A stretch of DNA of 64,000 bases from Blautia sp. (GTDB taxonomy: Bacteria; Bacillota; Clostridia; Lachnospirales; Lachnospiraceae): contig JAMPAC010000005.1 of the NCBI GenBank assembly GCA_023667395.1, forward strand, positions 11,186-75,185. The letters are read 5' to 3'. Below the pieces are notes generated by a model. It saw nothing but the letters and a program-made list of their open reading frames with translations. It did no database searches and had not been told where the DNA came from. This document shows, in pieces, positions 27,758-37,605 of this stretch (within the stretch, counting starts at the first letter, position 1; each line of letters begins with the position of its first letter). Position numbers and translations under genes: made by a program.

Positions 27758-29473
27758 TTAATTCCCCAACAGCAGTTTCGTATAGTCCTCCTTCGGATGA
27801 TTGAAAACCTCCTCCATCTCCCCGCTCTCAATGATCCTGCCGTCTTTCATGACCATGATCCGGTCGCACATCCGGTAGACCACGTTGATATCATGGGAAA
27901 TGAACAGGTAGGACAGGTTCATCTCCTGCTGTAATTCCTGCATCAGTTCCATGATCTGCGCCTGGATGGTCACATCCAGCGCAGACACCGGCTCATCCGC
28001 CACGATCATGCCGGGATGGGTGATCAGCGCCTGGCCGATGCTGACGCGCTGACGCTGGCCGCCGGAAAGCTGGGAGGGCTTCCTGTGGAAATATTTGTCC
28101 TCCATGCCCACCTTATGGAGCATATCATAGGCAGCCGCCTCCATATCCCCCCTGGTCATGGCAAAAGACCGATCCAGCGCCGCCCTTGCCCGCAGCGGCT
28201 CCATCAAAAGCCACCCGATGGTCCTGGAGGGATTCAGGCTGCTGTAGGGATCCTGGAAGATCATCTGGGGGCGCAGGGTGGTGTGGGCGATCTCCCCTTC
28301 TATTTCCTTATTCATGCCCAGGATTGCCCTGGAAAGGGAAGTCTTGCCGCAGCCGCTCTCCCCCACCAGCCCCAGGCTCTCCCCGGGATACAGTTCGAAC
28401 TCCGCGCCGGAGACCACGCACTGCCTTTTCCTGCGGGAAAACAGGCTGTTGTCGCCGTCCTTATAATAGACGGACAGATTTCTAACCCGGAGGATCGGCT
28501 GCCCGGCATTTTCCCCTGCGGGATGATCCTGGCTTTCCCGGCTCTCCGCGCCCGACAGCTTCCCTGACGGAATCTTCCCGGATGACTCCGTCAATTGATC
28601 GGCTGCATTTTCACCTGTTGGATTCCCGCCGGATTTCAATTCGGACATTTTCCCCGCAGACATTTCCTTTTTCGAACCGATGTCTTTCTTTCGCCTGATC
28701 CGGGAGGGCACCGCCTCGATCAGCCGCTTCGTATAGGCTTCTTTCGGATTCTGGAAAATTTCCTCCGTCTCCCCCAATTCCACCACTTCCCCATCTTTCA
28801 TCACCGCGATCCGGCTACACAGCCGCCTGGCCAGATTCAGGTCATGGGTGATAAAGAGCATGGCGTTATTCTGTTTCCGGTTGATCTCCCGGAGCAGTTC
28901 GATGATCTGGTTCTGGATGGTCACATCCAGCGCCGTGGTGGGTTCGTCCGCCACGATCAGCCTGGGATGCAGGATCACAGCCATGGCGATCATGACCCTC
29001 TGGCGCATCCCGCCGGAAAGCTGGTGGGGATAGCAGGAATAGACTTTCTCCACATCCCGCAGTCCCACGGACCGAAAGGCTTCCAGAACCCTCTCCCGCA
29101 TTTCCTCCCTCTTCAGTTCCGTGTGCAGCCGCAGCATCTCCTCCACCTGCCTGCCCACCCTCTGGGTGGGATTTAAGGAGGTCATGGGCTCCTGAAAGAC
29201 CATGGACATCCGGGCGCCCTGATAGGACCTGTACAGCGCCCTGTCGCAGGGCTTTCCCGCCTCCCTCAACACCACATCATCAAAAAGCACCCGCCCGGAA
29301 GTCACCTGTGCGGAATCTGCCGCCAGCCCCATCAAAGTCAGCGCCGTCACGGACTTCCCCGAACCGGACTCCCCCACGACACCCAGGACCTCCCCGTCGA
29401 TCAAATCAAGATTCACATGTTTTACCGCCTCCGTATCCCCAAACGACACGGAAAGATCTTCCACCCTGATCAT
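27758..29473 (-). CDS. Fused oligopeptide ABC transporter ATPase (DppD-DppF type)
   Basis: A 571-residue protein with two complete ABC ATPase domains in one chain. The first has GESGSGKS at 34-41, LSGGMRQR and ADEPTTALDV; the second, after a Ser/Gly/Lys-rich linker (about 265-325), has GESGCGKTS, LSGGQRQR and ADEPVSALDV. Such fusions (GsiA/YejF type) energise peptide or nickel importers. It is encoded after the two permeases, with a 310-base gap that holds a long inverted repeat. Confidence 0.92.
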   Translation of the reverse strand: MIRVEDLSVSFGDTEAVKHVNLDLIDGEVLGVVGESGSGKSVTALTLMGLAADSAQVTSGRVLFDDVVLREAGKPCDRALYRSYQGARMSMVFQEPMTSLNPTQRVGRQVEEMLRLHTELKREEMRERVLEAFRSVGLRDVEKVYSCYPHQLSGGMRQRVMIAMAVILHPRLIVADEPTTALDVTIQNQIIELLREINRKQNNAMLFITHDLNLARRLCSRIAVMKDGEVVELGETEEIFQNPKEAYTKRLIEAVPSRIRRKKDIGSKKEMSAGKMSELKSGGNPTGENAADQLTESSGKIPSGKLSGAESRESQDHPAGENAGQPILRVRNLSVYYKDGDNSLFSRRKRQCVVSGAEFELYPGESLGLVGESGCGKTSLSRAILGMNKEIEGEIAHTTLRPQMIFQDPYSSLNPSRTIGWLLMEPLRARAALDRSFAMTRGDMEAAAYDMLHKVGMEDKYFHRKPSQLSGGQRQRVSIGQALITHPGMIVADEPVSALDVTIQAQIMELMQELQQEMNLSYLFISHDINVVYRMCDRIMVMKDGRIIESGEMEEVFNHPKEDYTKLLLGN

Positions 29474-29592
29474 TTCTTCCTCTCATTCCCGCGCTCCCGC
29501 ACCCTGCGCAAAAACCTTTGAATCACTGCTTGAATCCTGTTATCCCACAGATACACACACCTGACTCGCTTCCTGTTAGCCCGTAGGAAACA

Positions 29593-29770
29593 GGCGGCGG
29601 GACGGCAGGGGGATTTCTGCGTGTCATGAGTGAGATGTGTAGATGAGACTCCGGCGATGCACGCCCCCTGAAGAGGGTGTGTAACACACCTCTTTGGGCA
29701 TGCGCCGTGCCCGAGGCTCATCGGAACGCCTATCGAGCTGACACGCAGCAATCCCCCTGCCGCCCCGGCG
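29593..29770. repeat. 178-base imperfect palindrome inside the peptide-transporter operon
   Basis: Three nested paired blocks. The outer arms are 29599-29626 and 29739-29766 (sharing GGCAGGGGGATT and CTGCGTGTCA). The middle arms are about 29641-29667 and 29697-29721. The inner hairpin AAGAGGGTGTG/CACACCTCTT is at 29671-29694. The whole 29474-29783 gap has no convincing gene. It could be a non-autonomous mobile element (MITE-like) or a structured RNA that separates permease and ATPase expression. Confidence 0.75.
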
Positions 29771-29783
29771 CCGTCCCTCCTCT

Positions 29784-30596
29784 CTACTCATTCCGCCTCC
29801 GGATCCCCTCGCTGAACAAAGCGAATCCCAGCACCACCCACACGATGGAAAGCCCCGGCGCCAGGGCATACCAGGGAGCCGTCCGCAGGTATCCCTGGGC
29901 GTCCGAAAGCATCTTTCCCAGGCTGGCATCCGGGGGCTGCACGCCGATTCCCAGGTAACTCATGCCCGACTCCGCCAGGATCGCGTTGTTAAACCCGATC
30001 ATCACGGACACCCAGAACACGGAGAAAATATTGGGCAGGATATGTACGAACAGGATCCGCATCCTGCCCACCCCCATAAGCCTTGCCCGCCTGATGTAGT
30101 CCGCGTCCCGCAGTCGGATGAACTCGCTGCGGACGATCCGCACATAGCTTGGCACGAACACGATCCCCAAAGACAGGATCACATTCTGCCTGCCGCTGCC
30201 CAGGATACTGATGATCACCAGCGTCAGCAGGATGCTGGGAAAACCGTTGACCGCATCGGTCACACGCATCACAACCTCATCCAATATGCCGCCGAAATAC
30301 CCTGTCAGAGCCCCCAGCAGAATACCGATGGAGCCTGAAAACAGCACCACCAGGCTGCTGATGACCACGGTTGTCCCCATGCCCTCCATCACCCGGGAGA
30401 AAATATCCCGCCCGAAATTATCCGTGCCGAAAATATGGCGGAAGGACGGCGCGTCAAATTTCTCCGCCGCAGACATGGCGGTAGTGCTGTAAGGCGTCCA
30501 GAACATCCCTACGATCCCCAGCAGCAGGGCAAGGCCTGTCATCAGCAGACCCGCCGTCAGGTACTTATTCCATTTTCCCGTACTGCGATTTTTCAT
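29784..30596 (-). CDS. Oligopeptide ABC transporter permease (DppC/OppC type)
   Basis: A 270-residue inner-membrane protein with about six helices. The FGTDNFGRDIFSRVM motif after the first periplasmic loop and the LRDADYIRRARLMGVGRMRILFVHILPN cytoplasmic loop (EAA motif) are diagnostic of OppC-type subunits. It pairs with the OppB-type permease encoded 15 bases upstream. Confidence 0.93.
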   Translation of the reverse strand: MKNRSTGKWNKYLTAGLLMTGLALLLGIVGMFWTPYSTTAMSAAEKFDAPSFRHIFGTDNFGRDIFSRVMEGMGTTVVISSLVVLFSGSIGILLGALTGYFGGILDEVVMRVTDAVNGFPSILLTLVIISILGSGRQNVILSLGIVFVPSYVRIVRSEFIRLRDADYIRRARLMGVGRMRILFVHILPNIFSVFWVSVMIGFNNAILAESGMSYLGIGVQPPDASLGKMLSDAQGYLRTAPWYALAPGLSIVWVVLGFALFSEGIRRRNE

Positions 30597-30611
30597 ACCT
30601 TTTCTCCCGGC

Positions 30612-31571
30612 CTATTGTTCGCTGATCCTTGGATCGATCACCCGATACAGGATATCCACCAGAAAATATACAAAAATAACCACAAATGTGATATACAATA
30701 TCAATATCTCCACCACCGGGAAATCCCGGGTGGAAATGGAACTGATCAGCAGCCGCCCGATACCGGGCAGTCCGAACACCTGCTCGATCACAATACTGCC
30801 CGCCACGATCTCCGCAATGATCATACCCAGGAAAGTGACCACCGGCATCATGGCATTCCGCAGCACATGGCCGTACATCACCCGCCGTTGGGTACAGCCC
30901 TTGCTGTAGGCGGTGCGGACATAATCCGACTGTAACTCGGTCAGCATGGAATTGCGTAAAAACCTGGCTGTCATCGCGATCTTCGGGATGGCGATGGACA
31001 GCGCCGGGAACAACAGGTACCTTAAGAACCCGCCGAAATCCTCCTGATAGCTTATGTAGCTGCCGGGAGCAAAGAATTTCAGCAGGATCCCGAACAGATA
31101 GGTCACAAGGATGCCCAGGAAAAAGGACGGGACAGCCATGGAAACCTGCGTCACCACCCCCAATACCGCATCTAGGATGTGGCTGCCGCTTCTGGCCCAC
31201 AGCACCCCCAGGGGGATGGCCACAACCACAATCAGCACCAGCGACACCGCCGCCAGCCAGAGCGTCACGGGCAGCTTATCCCCGATCAGTTCCGCCACGG
31301 GCATCATCTCATTCATATTTTTGGAGTAGCGGTAACTCTCCCCCAGGTCTCCCCGGAGCACATCCGCCACCCAGTTAAAATACCGCTCCACGGGCGGTTT
31401 GTTCAGTCCCAGTTCTTCCCGAAGCTGTTCCTCCCTCTCGGGAGTCGCCTCAGTCCCCAGGATGGATGTCACCACATCCCCGGGGATGATCTGAAAAGCC
31501 AGGAAAGCGGCCACAGAAACCAGGAACAATGTCATAATGAGAGTAAATAGTTTTTTCAGGAAATATTTCAT
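30612..31571 (-). CDS. Oligopeptide ABC transporter permease (DppB/OppB type)
   Basis: A 319-residue membrane protein. The N-terminal KKLFTLIMTLFLVSVAAFL helix, the EREEQLREELGLNKPPVERYFNW loop and the RTAYSKGCTQRRVMYGHVLRNAMMP EAA loop are typical of OppB subunits. First permease of the operon, 24 bases after the binding-protein gene. Confidence 0.93.
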   Translation of the reverse strand: MKYFLKKLFTLIMTLFLVSVAAFLAFQIIPGDVVTSILGTEATPEREEQLREELGLNKPPVERYFNWVADVLRGDLGESYRYSKNMNEMMPVAELIGDKLPVTLWLAAVSLVLIVVVAIPLGVLWARSGSHILDAVLGVVTQVSMAVPSFFLGILVTYLFGILLKFFAPGSYISYQEDFGGFLRYLLFPALSIAIPKIAMTARFLRNSMLTELQSDYVRTAYSKGCTQRRVMYGHVLRNAMMPVVTFLGMIIAEIVAGSIVIEQVFGLPGIGRLLISSISTRDFPVVEILILYITFVVIFVYFLVDILYRVIDPRISEQ

Positions 31572-31595
31572 GTGGCCGCCACCTCCTTTTCGATT

Positions 31596-33134
31596 TTAGT
31601 TGGTCCAAAATACCGTGCTCATATCCTGCACATACACCGGATAAAACTTGTAGCCTGCAAGCTTCTTATTGATCGCCGTCATGTTGGCGGGAACCTGCAG
31701 AAACGCGCTGCCCGCCTCGTCGCACAGGATTCTTTGCAGCTGCGCGTAATCCTCGATCTTCTCCTGCGCATCAAGGGTTGACTGGGCGCTGAGATACAGC
31801 GCATCATACTCCGCGTTGGCGAAGTTGATAAAGTTCTTTTTGGAGTCTGTCTGGAACCGGTTCAGCAGGTATCCGGGCGTGGAATCGCAGGTAATGCCGC
31901 TGATGGTCGCCTGATACTGCCGTCCGTTGTAGATCTCGTCAAGCCATGTACTCCACTCCACCGCCTTGATGGTCGCGTTGATGCCCGCTTCTTTCAGCTG
32001 CTCCACCACCACCTCGCCGGTCTGCATGTGGAACTCGTAGTTGGAGGGAATGGCGATCTCCAGATCCAGTCCGTTCCCATAACCCGCGTCGGCAAGCAGT
32101 TCCTTTGCCTTCTCCACATCTGCCGTGGTACCGTGCACATCATTCAGATCCACGTAATTATCTTTCAATGTGGGAAGCATGGCCGAACTGATGATGGTTC
32201 CGTTCCCGCCGCCTACGAAATCATTGATGCTGTCCTTGTCAAGGGCATAGCAGATTGCCTGGCGCACCCGCACATCGTCCAGGGGCTCCACCGCGTTGTT
32301 CAAAAACAGCGCCTGCACCACATTGGAAGCGGAGGCCTCCACGTTAAAACCATCCTGCAGTTCCTGTGCCTGGGAATCCGTCAGGTAGGCATAAATGTCA
32401 ATGGTTCCGCCCTGCAGTTCCAGCACGGCGGAATCCGGACTGTTGACGATCTTGAAATTGACCTCATCCAGATAGGGCAGGCCTGCCTGCCAGTAATCGG
32501 GATTCTTCTTCAGGACGATACCCACCTGGGGCGTATAGGACACATAAGAAAACGGTCCCGTACCAATGGGCTCCGCCTCTGCGTCCTCCCCGCTCCCTGC
32601 GGGAATGATCGCCGCCACAAAGCTGTAGATCAGCTCTGTGTTCGCGCTCTCCACCGTTACCTGAACCGTCTTTTCATCCAATATGTCTACGGCCTGGATC
32701 GTTTTCAGCGTGGAAATGAGGGGCGTGCCGTCCAGAAGTCCCGACACTCTCTCCAGAGAGTACTTCACGTCCTCACACGTCACAGCATTGCCATTGTGGA
32801 ACTTTACGTTATCCCTGAGGGTAAAGGTATATACCAGACCATCCTCGGAGATCGTATAGCCGCTTGCCACCGCATCGATCAGATTGCCGTTTTCATCAGG
32901 CTTTACCAAGCCTTCAAAAATGTTAAACAAGATTTCTTTCGTTCCTGCCGCCGTTGCTTTATGAGGGTCAAGACTGTCAATATCCTGTTGTATGCCTACA
33001 ACAACGGAGCCTCCATAAACAGGCTCCTTAGAGGAATTATCCCCCGAAGACTCTCCTGTGCCGTCTGCGCTGCATGCGCCCAGTACAGCCATTGTCAGAA
33101 GCGCCGTTAAAAGAAAACAAATACGTTTCATCAT
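31596..33134 (-). CDS. Peptide-binding lipoprotein of the ABC importer (SBP_bac_5)
   Basis: About 512 residues. From the ATG at 33134 (GAGGAG upstream) it has a lipoprotein signal ending LGAC with Cys21, then the family-5 binding-protein core with SLDPHKATAAGTKEIL, YTFTLRDNVKFHNGNAVTCEDVKYSLER and AYLTDSQ. It captures peptides or related ligands outside the membrane and delivers them to the permeases. A longer in-frame start at 33155 covers the ribosome site and is not used here. Confidence 0.92.
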   Translation of the reverse strand: MMKRICFLLTALLTMAVLGACSADGTGESSGDNSSKEPVYGGSVVVGIQQDIDSLDPHKATAAGTKEILFNIFEGLVKPDENGNLIDAVASGYTISEDGLVYTFTLRDNVKFHNGNAVTCEDVKYSLERVSGLLDGTPLISTLKTIQAVDILDEKTVQVTVESANTELIYSFVAAIIPAGSGEDAEAEPIGTGPFSYVSYTPQVGIVLKKNPDYWQAGLPYLDEVNFKIVNSPDSAVLELQGGTIDIYAYLTDSQAQELQDGFNVEASASNVVQALFLNNAVEPLDDVRVRQAICYALDKDSINDFVGGGNGTIISSAMLPTLKDNYVDLNDVHGTTADVEKAKELLADAGYGNGLDLEIAIPSNYEFHMQTGEVVVEQLKEAGINATIKAVEWSTWLDEIYNGRQYQATISGITCDSTPGYLLNRFQTDSKKNFINFANAEYDALYLSAQSTLDAQEKIEDYAQLQRILCDEAGSAFLQVPANMTAINKKLAGYKFYPVYVQDMSTVFWTN

Positions 33135-33186
33135 GCTCTTCTCCTCTTCGATCAAATAAACCTCTCACTATTCAATTGTCCCCACT

Positions 33187-33214
33187 ATTGTATCATAGAA
33201 TACTCCGATTGCAA
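33187..33214 (-). promoter_or_regulatory. Promoter of the peptide importer operon
   Basis: Minus strand TTGCAA (33209-33214), a 16-base spacer and TACAAT (33187-33192), about 50 bases before the binding-protein start and downstream of the chemoreceptor terminator. Confidence 0.55.
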
Positions 33215-33224
33215 GCAAAATATG

Positions 33225-33258
33225 AAAAAAATCCCCCGACTGTGACCGCCGGGGGATA
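33225..33258 (-). terminator. Rho-independent terminator after the chemoreceptor gene
   Basis: Minus-strand stem ATCCCCCG/CGGGGGAT with an 11-base loop followed by seven T. It directly follows the chemoreceptor stop at 33275. Confidence 0.9.
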
Positions 33259-33274
33259 TCTGTTCCAAATATAC

Positions 33275-35065
33275 CTACACTTTAAAGAAGTTCATATCTT
33301 CACTCAGTCCATGCGCGATCTGTTTCAGCCTGGAAGCCTCCTCCGCCATCATGTTGATGGTGGCGTTCATTTCTTCCATGGAAGAAGCCGTCTCCTCAGC
33401 GGATGCCGCGTTCTCCTGGGAAATGGCGGACAGATTGGAGATCACGTCGATCACAGTGGATCTGGAACTGTCGGCGGAATCCGCGTTCATGCGGATCTCC
33501 TCCGTTCCCTTTCTGGAAACACTGATGCCGTTGCTCACATCATTGAACTTGTTCCTGGTATCCTCCAGCCTCTCCTCCTGTTCCTGCATCAGGACTTCCG
33601 CGTTCCGCATCTCATCGACGGTCTTCTGAGCCTCATCCTGCAGTGTGGAGATAATGCCCTGGATCTCCACGGCCGCGTCATTGGACTGTACGGAAAGCTT
33701 CTGGATCTCCGTGGCAACCACCGCAAAGCCCCTGCCTGCCTCGCCTGCCCTTGCCGCCTCTATGGACGCGTTCAGGGATAACAGGCTGGTCTGGGAAGCG
33801 ATGGAGGTGATCAGTTCCGTGGCGGCTCCGATCTTCTGTACGGACTCATTGGTCAACTGGATCTGATGGGCAATGCTGTTCAGCGCCGCAACCGTCTTGT
33901 CATTGGATTCGCTGAGCTGGCGCACGGTTTCCATGGAGGCATTTCCTGCATTGCTCATGCTGACGGATACGGTGGTCTGTCTGCCCACGCACTCCACGAT
34001 ACTCTCGATCTGGTTCCCCATATCCACGATCTGACCGGAAGCATGCTCGATCTCCTCCGCCTGGGATACGGCTCCCCTGGAAATCTCATCCACTGCGCGG
34101 CTGATCTCATCCGTGGCATTGCTACACTGGCTTGCCATCTCGTCCAGGGACTCGCCCGTTTCGTTCAGCCTGCCTGCGGAGTTCAGCAGATTGCCCACGA
34201 TCTCCCGCAATTTGGCAATCAGGCCGTTCAGGGAATCTCCCATAGCCCCCAGTTCATCGTTACGCTTCAGGATGGAGGCGTCCACCTGGGTATTCAGATC
34301 GCCTGTAGCCAGGCTTTCCAGTTCTTTCTTCGTCCTGATCAGGCAGTTTGCAATCCTGTTTGCCAGAAGCCAGCCAACTCCCACAAAGATCACACTCATA
34401 AGCACCGCCAGCCCAACGATCGCCGAGACTCTCAGATTGATAAACTCGTCGATCTCCTTTCTGGGCTCCCCCGCAAACACAATACCCACAATGGAGCCGT
34501 CAGGATTCTGCAGGGGCACATAGCACGCCATGTAATCCGCATCATTGATCGTGATATGTGTGGTCTCGTAGACTTTCCCTTGCTGTACGGTTTCCCACAC
34601 TGCGTCCGATACATTCGTGCCAATAATGCGTTCACCGGTGGAGGGATCTGTCAGTGTGGTCATCACACGGGTAGGGCCGTAACACACCGTGACTGCGGCA
34701 TCGGAACCCTTTACATAATTGTCCAGTTCCTCCATGTCCACCGTCAGGTTTGTCTCACCCTTGTAAAAAGTGTCGTTCTCAAAACGATAATCGCCCTCCA
34801 TGTTGCTGTAGCCCGCCATAGTGGCCATCGCCAGCATGTTCAGGCCGCTCTGGGTTTCCGTTTCCAGACCGTTGATCAGACTGACCCGCGCAAACAATGT
34901 CAGGACAACGGCAACGACCAGTGCAGGAACCACTGTCTGCGATACAAGCTGCAGCTTGATCCCCGACTTTTTCCTTGTCTTCCGTTCTGCCGGATTCGTT
35001 GAGGATGCAGATGTTACGGGTGCTGTGGATATTACGGTTGATACATTCGTTTCTTGCATTTCCAT
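33275..35065 (-). CDS. Methyl-accepting chemotaxis protein
   Basis: About 596 residues from the ATG at 35065 (GGAGGAATT upstream). It has an N-terminal membrane helix, an extracellular single-Cache-like sensor (with [21 protein letters not shown] and [22 protein letters not shown]), a second helix, a HAMP-like region and the conserved signalling hairpin with [27 protein letters not shown]. It relays ligand sensing to CheA/CheW. It lies between folD and the peptide importer. Confidence 0.93.
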   Translation of the reverse strand: MEMQETNVSTVISTAPVTSASSTNPAERKTRKKSGIKLQLVSQTVVPALVVAVVLTLFARVSLINGLETETQSGLNMLAMATMAGYSNMEGDYRFENDTFYKGETNLTVDMEELDNYVKGSDAAVTVCYGPTRVMTTLTDPSTGERIIGTNVSDAVWETVQQGKVYETTHITINDADYMACYVPLQNPDGSIVGIVFAGEPRKEIDEFINLRVSAIVGLAVLMSVIFVGVGWLLANRIANCLIRTKKELESLATGDLNTQVDASILKRNDELGAMGDSLNGLIAKLREIVGNLLNSAGRLNETGESLDEMASQCSNATDEISRAVDEISRGAVSQAEEIEHASGQIVDMGNQIESIVECVGRQTTVSVSMSNAGNASMETVRQLSESNDKTVAALNSIAHQIQLTNESVQKIGAATELITSIASQTSLLSLNASIEAARAGEAGRGFAVVATEIQKLSVQSNDAAVEIQGIISTLQDEAQKTVDEMRNAEVLMQEQEERLEDTRNKFNDVSNGISVSRKGTEEIRMNADSADSSRSTVIDVISNLSAISQENAASAEETASSMEEMNATINMMAEEASRLKQIAHGLSEDMNFFKV

Positions 35066-35102
35066 TAGCGAATTCCTCCATGATGTAATTTTAAGTCTGC
35101 GT

Positions 35103-35939
35103 TTATATTGCTCCTTCCACACAGTTATTCATAAGCATGGCAATGGTCATGGGACCCACGCCTCCCGGAACCGGGGTTATGGCTGAAGTATGATGCGCCA
35201 CGTCCTCAAAGTCCACATCGCCGCAAAGCTTATTATTTTCGTTCCTATGGATTCCCACATCAATAACGACAGCGCCCTCCTTGACATATCCCGCATCCAC
35301 AAACTTTGGCTTTCCGATCGCCACTATCAGGATGTCCGCGCGCTTTGTGATCTCCTTTAAATTTTTTGTCCGGGAATGGCATACCGTGACGGTGCCGTTT
35401 TCCCGGAGCAGAAGCATTGCCATGGGCTTCCCCACAATATTGCTCCTGCCAAGCACTACACATTCCTTTCCCTCAATCTTGATCCCTGATCGTTTTAACA
35501 GTTGGATCACCCCGGCGGGGGTGCAGGACACATACCCCGGCCTGCCAATACTCAGATTTCCCACATTCACGGGATGGAAACCGTCCACATCCTTGGCGGG
35601 GTCGATGGCCAGAAGAATCTTTTCTTCATTGATATGCCCGGGCAGGGGCAGCTGCACCAGGATACCGTTCACTTCCTCTTTTGCGTTCAATTCGCCGATC
35701 AGTTCCAGAAGTTCCTCTTCTGTGGTCGCTTCCGGCAGTTCATATGCCAGCGACCGGATGCCTATGTACGCGCACGCCTTTTTCTTGTTGTTGACATACA
35801 CGCTGGAAGCGGGATCGCTTCCCACCTGTATGACCGCCATACAGATTTCCTTTCCCTGGTCTTTCAGCTTCTCGACTTTTTCTTTCAGTTCATCTTTGAT
35901 CTGCTGCGAAATCGCTTTTCCGTCAATCAGCTGGTACAT
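35103..35939 (-). CDS. folD: FolD: methylenetetrahydrofolate dehydrogenase/cyclohydrolase
   Basis: 278 residues from the ATG at 35939, which has AGGAGGTGATT upstream. It converts 5,10-methylene-THF to 10-formyl-THF using NADP. Signatures are [21 protein letters not shown] with the catalytic Tyr and Lys, [21 protein letters not shown], the Rossmann motif [15 protein letters not shown] and the C-terminal [17 protein letters not shown]. Housekeeping one-carbon gene with its own promoter. Confidence 0.97.
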   Translation of the reverse strand: MYQLIDGKAISQQIKDELKEKVEKLKDQGKEICMAVIQVGSDPASSVYVNNKKKACAYIGIRSLAYELPEATTEEELLELIGELNAKEEVNGILVQLPLPGHINEEKILLAIDPAKDVDGFHPVNVGNLSIGRPGYVSCTPAGVIQLLKRSGIKIEGKECVVLGRSNIVGKPMAMLLLRENGTVTVCHSRTKNLKEITKRADILIVAIGKPKFVDAGYVKEGAVVIDVGIHRNENNKLCGDVDFEDVAHHTSAITPVPGGVGPMTIAMLMNNCVEGAI

Positions 35940-35982
35940 TGGAATCACCTCCTGAACTTTTGAAGTAAACTCTCCTAAGTAT

Positions 35983-36011
35983 ATATTAACTGAATTTTCA
36001 GAATTTTGCAA
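35983..36011 (-). promoter_or_regulatory. Promoter of folD
   Basis: Minus strand TTGCAA (36006-36011), a 17-base spacer and TAATAT (35983-35988), about 45 bases before the folD start. Confidence 0.65.
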
Positions 36012-36060
36012 CCCTAAACCACCTTATATTGCGGGGCTTTCATTACATTTTTCTGAATAT

Positions 36061-37602
36061 CTAATACACATACACTGTCCGTCCTGTAATCTCCTCGTAG
36101 GCATCCAGTATACCGTCCAGTGGAACGCACCAGTATCTGATGGGATCGGTGGAATAGGCGTAGGCCATGGAGATCAGGTTGCCGCGCCCGTCCAGTATGG
36201 CGGAACCGGAATCCCCGTGTTCCAGTTCCACCGTCACCTCGGTGTGATCCTTTCCGTCATACCACTCAAAAAGCTGTTTGACCTTGACCAGGTTCCCGGT
36301 GGTCACATGCAGGATACCGCCTTTTCTGTCCACCCTCTCCAGCCCCAGTTCCAGTGTCTGGTCGTCCAGCCCGTCCCAGTAAGACCTGTCAATATGTACC
36401 GTCATCAGCTGTTCCTGCAGTTCTTCCGGGATATCCTCCCTGCTGACGGTGACCACGCCCACATCATATCCCTCGCTGCTGCCCAGATGCCTGCCGTCCA
36501 CCCTGGTCCCATCGTAGAAAAACACATCCCAGTCGTCATACTTTTCCGCCACATGGCGGTTACTGCAGATGTAGACCGTATCCTCCGTGATCTCCATGAT
36601 GTAACCGGAACCGGCGCTGTACCCGTTGTCCCGTTCATGATACAGCTGTACCAGCGCAGGGCGCATATAGGCAAGAGCCTCCTCCAGGTCATCCTCCTGC
36701 ATGGCGCCCGCGTCATAGGGATTGGGCGCCCCCAGGATCACGTCCTCCCAGCGGTTGATCCGTCTGGTCCCGATCATCTTCTGCAGTTCCCCGGGGGACA
36801 CCACAGTGACCGTAGCCTGCTTCTCCGTCACCAGACCGCAGTCGTCCTCCACGCTGTAACTCAGTTCATAGACGCCCTCCCTGCCCAGATGAATCCCGGA
36901 ATCGTCCAGGATGATACTGGCTGTCAGGTCGCTGTCCGCCTTGTCAGCCGCCGTCACGCTTTCCAGGAAGTCCGGCTCGCTGCCAGGGGTGACATAGAAA
37001 TCCCTGACGCCCACGATCTCGGGAGGGATGTCCACCCTTACCGTCAGCGCGGTCCTGGACTGATTGCCCGAGGAATCCCTGGCGCCGACCTCCAGGATGT
37101 ACTCGCCTGGTTCCTCGAAAGTGATGGCATCCTTTTCCTGGCCGTCCTGGATAAAATACACTTCCGTGTCGCGGTCCTTGTCCACGATCCTGTCCACCGC
37201 GTCCTCCGGCCGGATCTCCGCCCCCGCCGCCAGAAACACCTGCCCTTCCTTTTCCCGTATCTCGGGCGGCGTGGTATCTTCTATGATGATCGTATAGAAA
37301 AAGACTTCCCTGCCATGATAGAGCGCCGCCTCATAAACGCCCGTATGCCTGCGGTCCACCTCGGACAGGTCAAGCTGCGACAGCCCCCGGGACCATTCGG
37401 TACCACCCGAGATGTAATCCTCCATATCGCGGCTGACGCGCTCTCCCAGTTCATAGGTGGCGGTGCTGAACACCGGCTCCACCAGGTATATCTCCCGGTA
37501 AAAGACTACTGCCATCACAACCGCCGCCGCGATCACGCCAGCAGCGGTCAGGATCGCTTTCCCTTTCCTGCGCTTCCCTGTCTTCATTTCCCCTTGCAAC
37601 AC
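36061..37602 (-). CDS. Membrane-anchored trypsin-like serine protease with Ig-like N-terminal part
   Basis: A 513-residue protein. A basic N-terminus and one helix (about 16-35) anchor it outside the cell. Residues about 40-270 are beta-rich, with two bacterial Ig-like or DUF5011-like blocks (DTTPPEI..., DIPPEIVGV...). The C-terminal domain is a chymotrypsin-fold protease with His350 (CSNRHVAE), Asp380 (GYDVGVV) and Ser465 (HGDSGSAI). It follows the zinc-ribbon/LRR gene by 3 bases, so the two are co-translated. Substrate unknown. Confidence 0.85.
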   Translation of the reverse strand: MLQGEMKTGKRRKGKAILTAAGVIAAAVVMAVVFYREIYLVEPVFSTATYELGERVSRDMEDYISGGTEWSRGLSQLDLSEVDRRHTGVYEAALYHGREVFFYTIIIEDTTPPEIREKEGQVFLAAGAEIRPEDAVDRIVDKDRDTEVYFIQDGQEKDAITFEEPGEYILEVGARDSSGNQSRTALTVRVDIPPEIVGVRDFYVTPGSEPDFLESVTAADKADSDLTASIILDDSGIHLGREGVYELSYSVEDDCGLVTEKQATVTVVSPGELQKMIGTRRINRWEDVILGAPNPYDAGAMQEDDLEEALAYMRPALVQLYHERDNGYSAGSGYIMEITEDTVYICSNRHVAEKYDDWDVFFYDGTRVDGRHLGSSEGYDVGVVTVSREDIPEELQEQLMTVHIDRSYWDGLDDQTLELGLERVDRKGGILHVTTGNLVKVKQLFEWYDGKDHTEVTVELEHGDSGSAILDGRGNLISMAYAYSTDPIRYWCVPLDGILDAYEEITGRTVYVY

Positions 37603-37605
37603 CCC

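Noticed and set aside
27684-27758. Longer YefM reading from 27758
   Set aside because: It covers the consensus promoter and the TGTAC operator, so it cannot be the normal start.
29470-29929. Short minus-strand frames in the transporter gap
   Set aside because: They lie in the palindrome and overlap the permease gene; no ribosome site or family.
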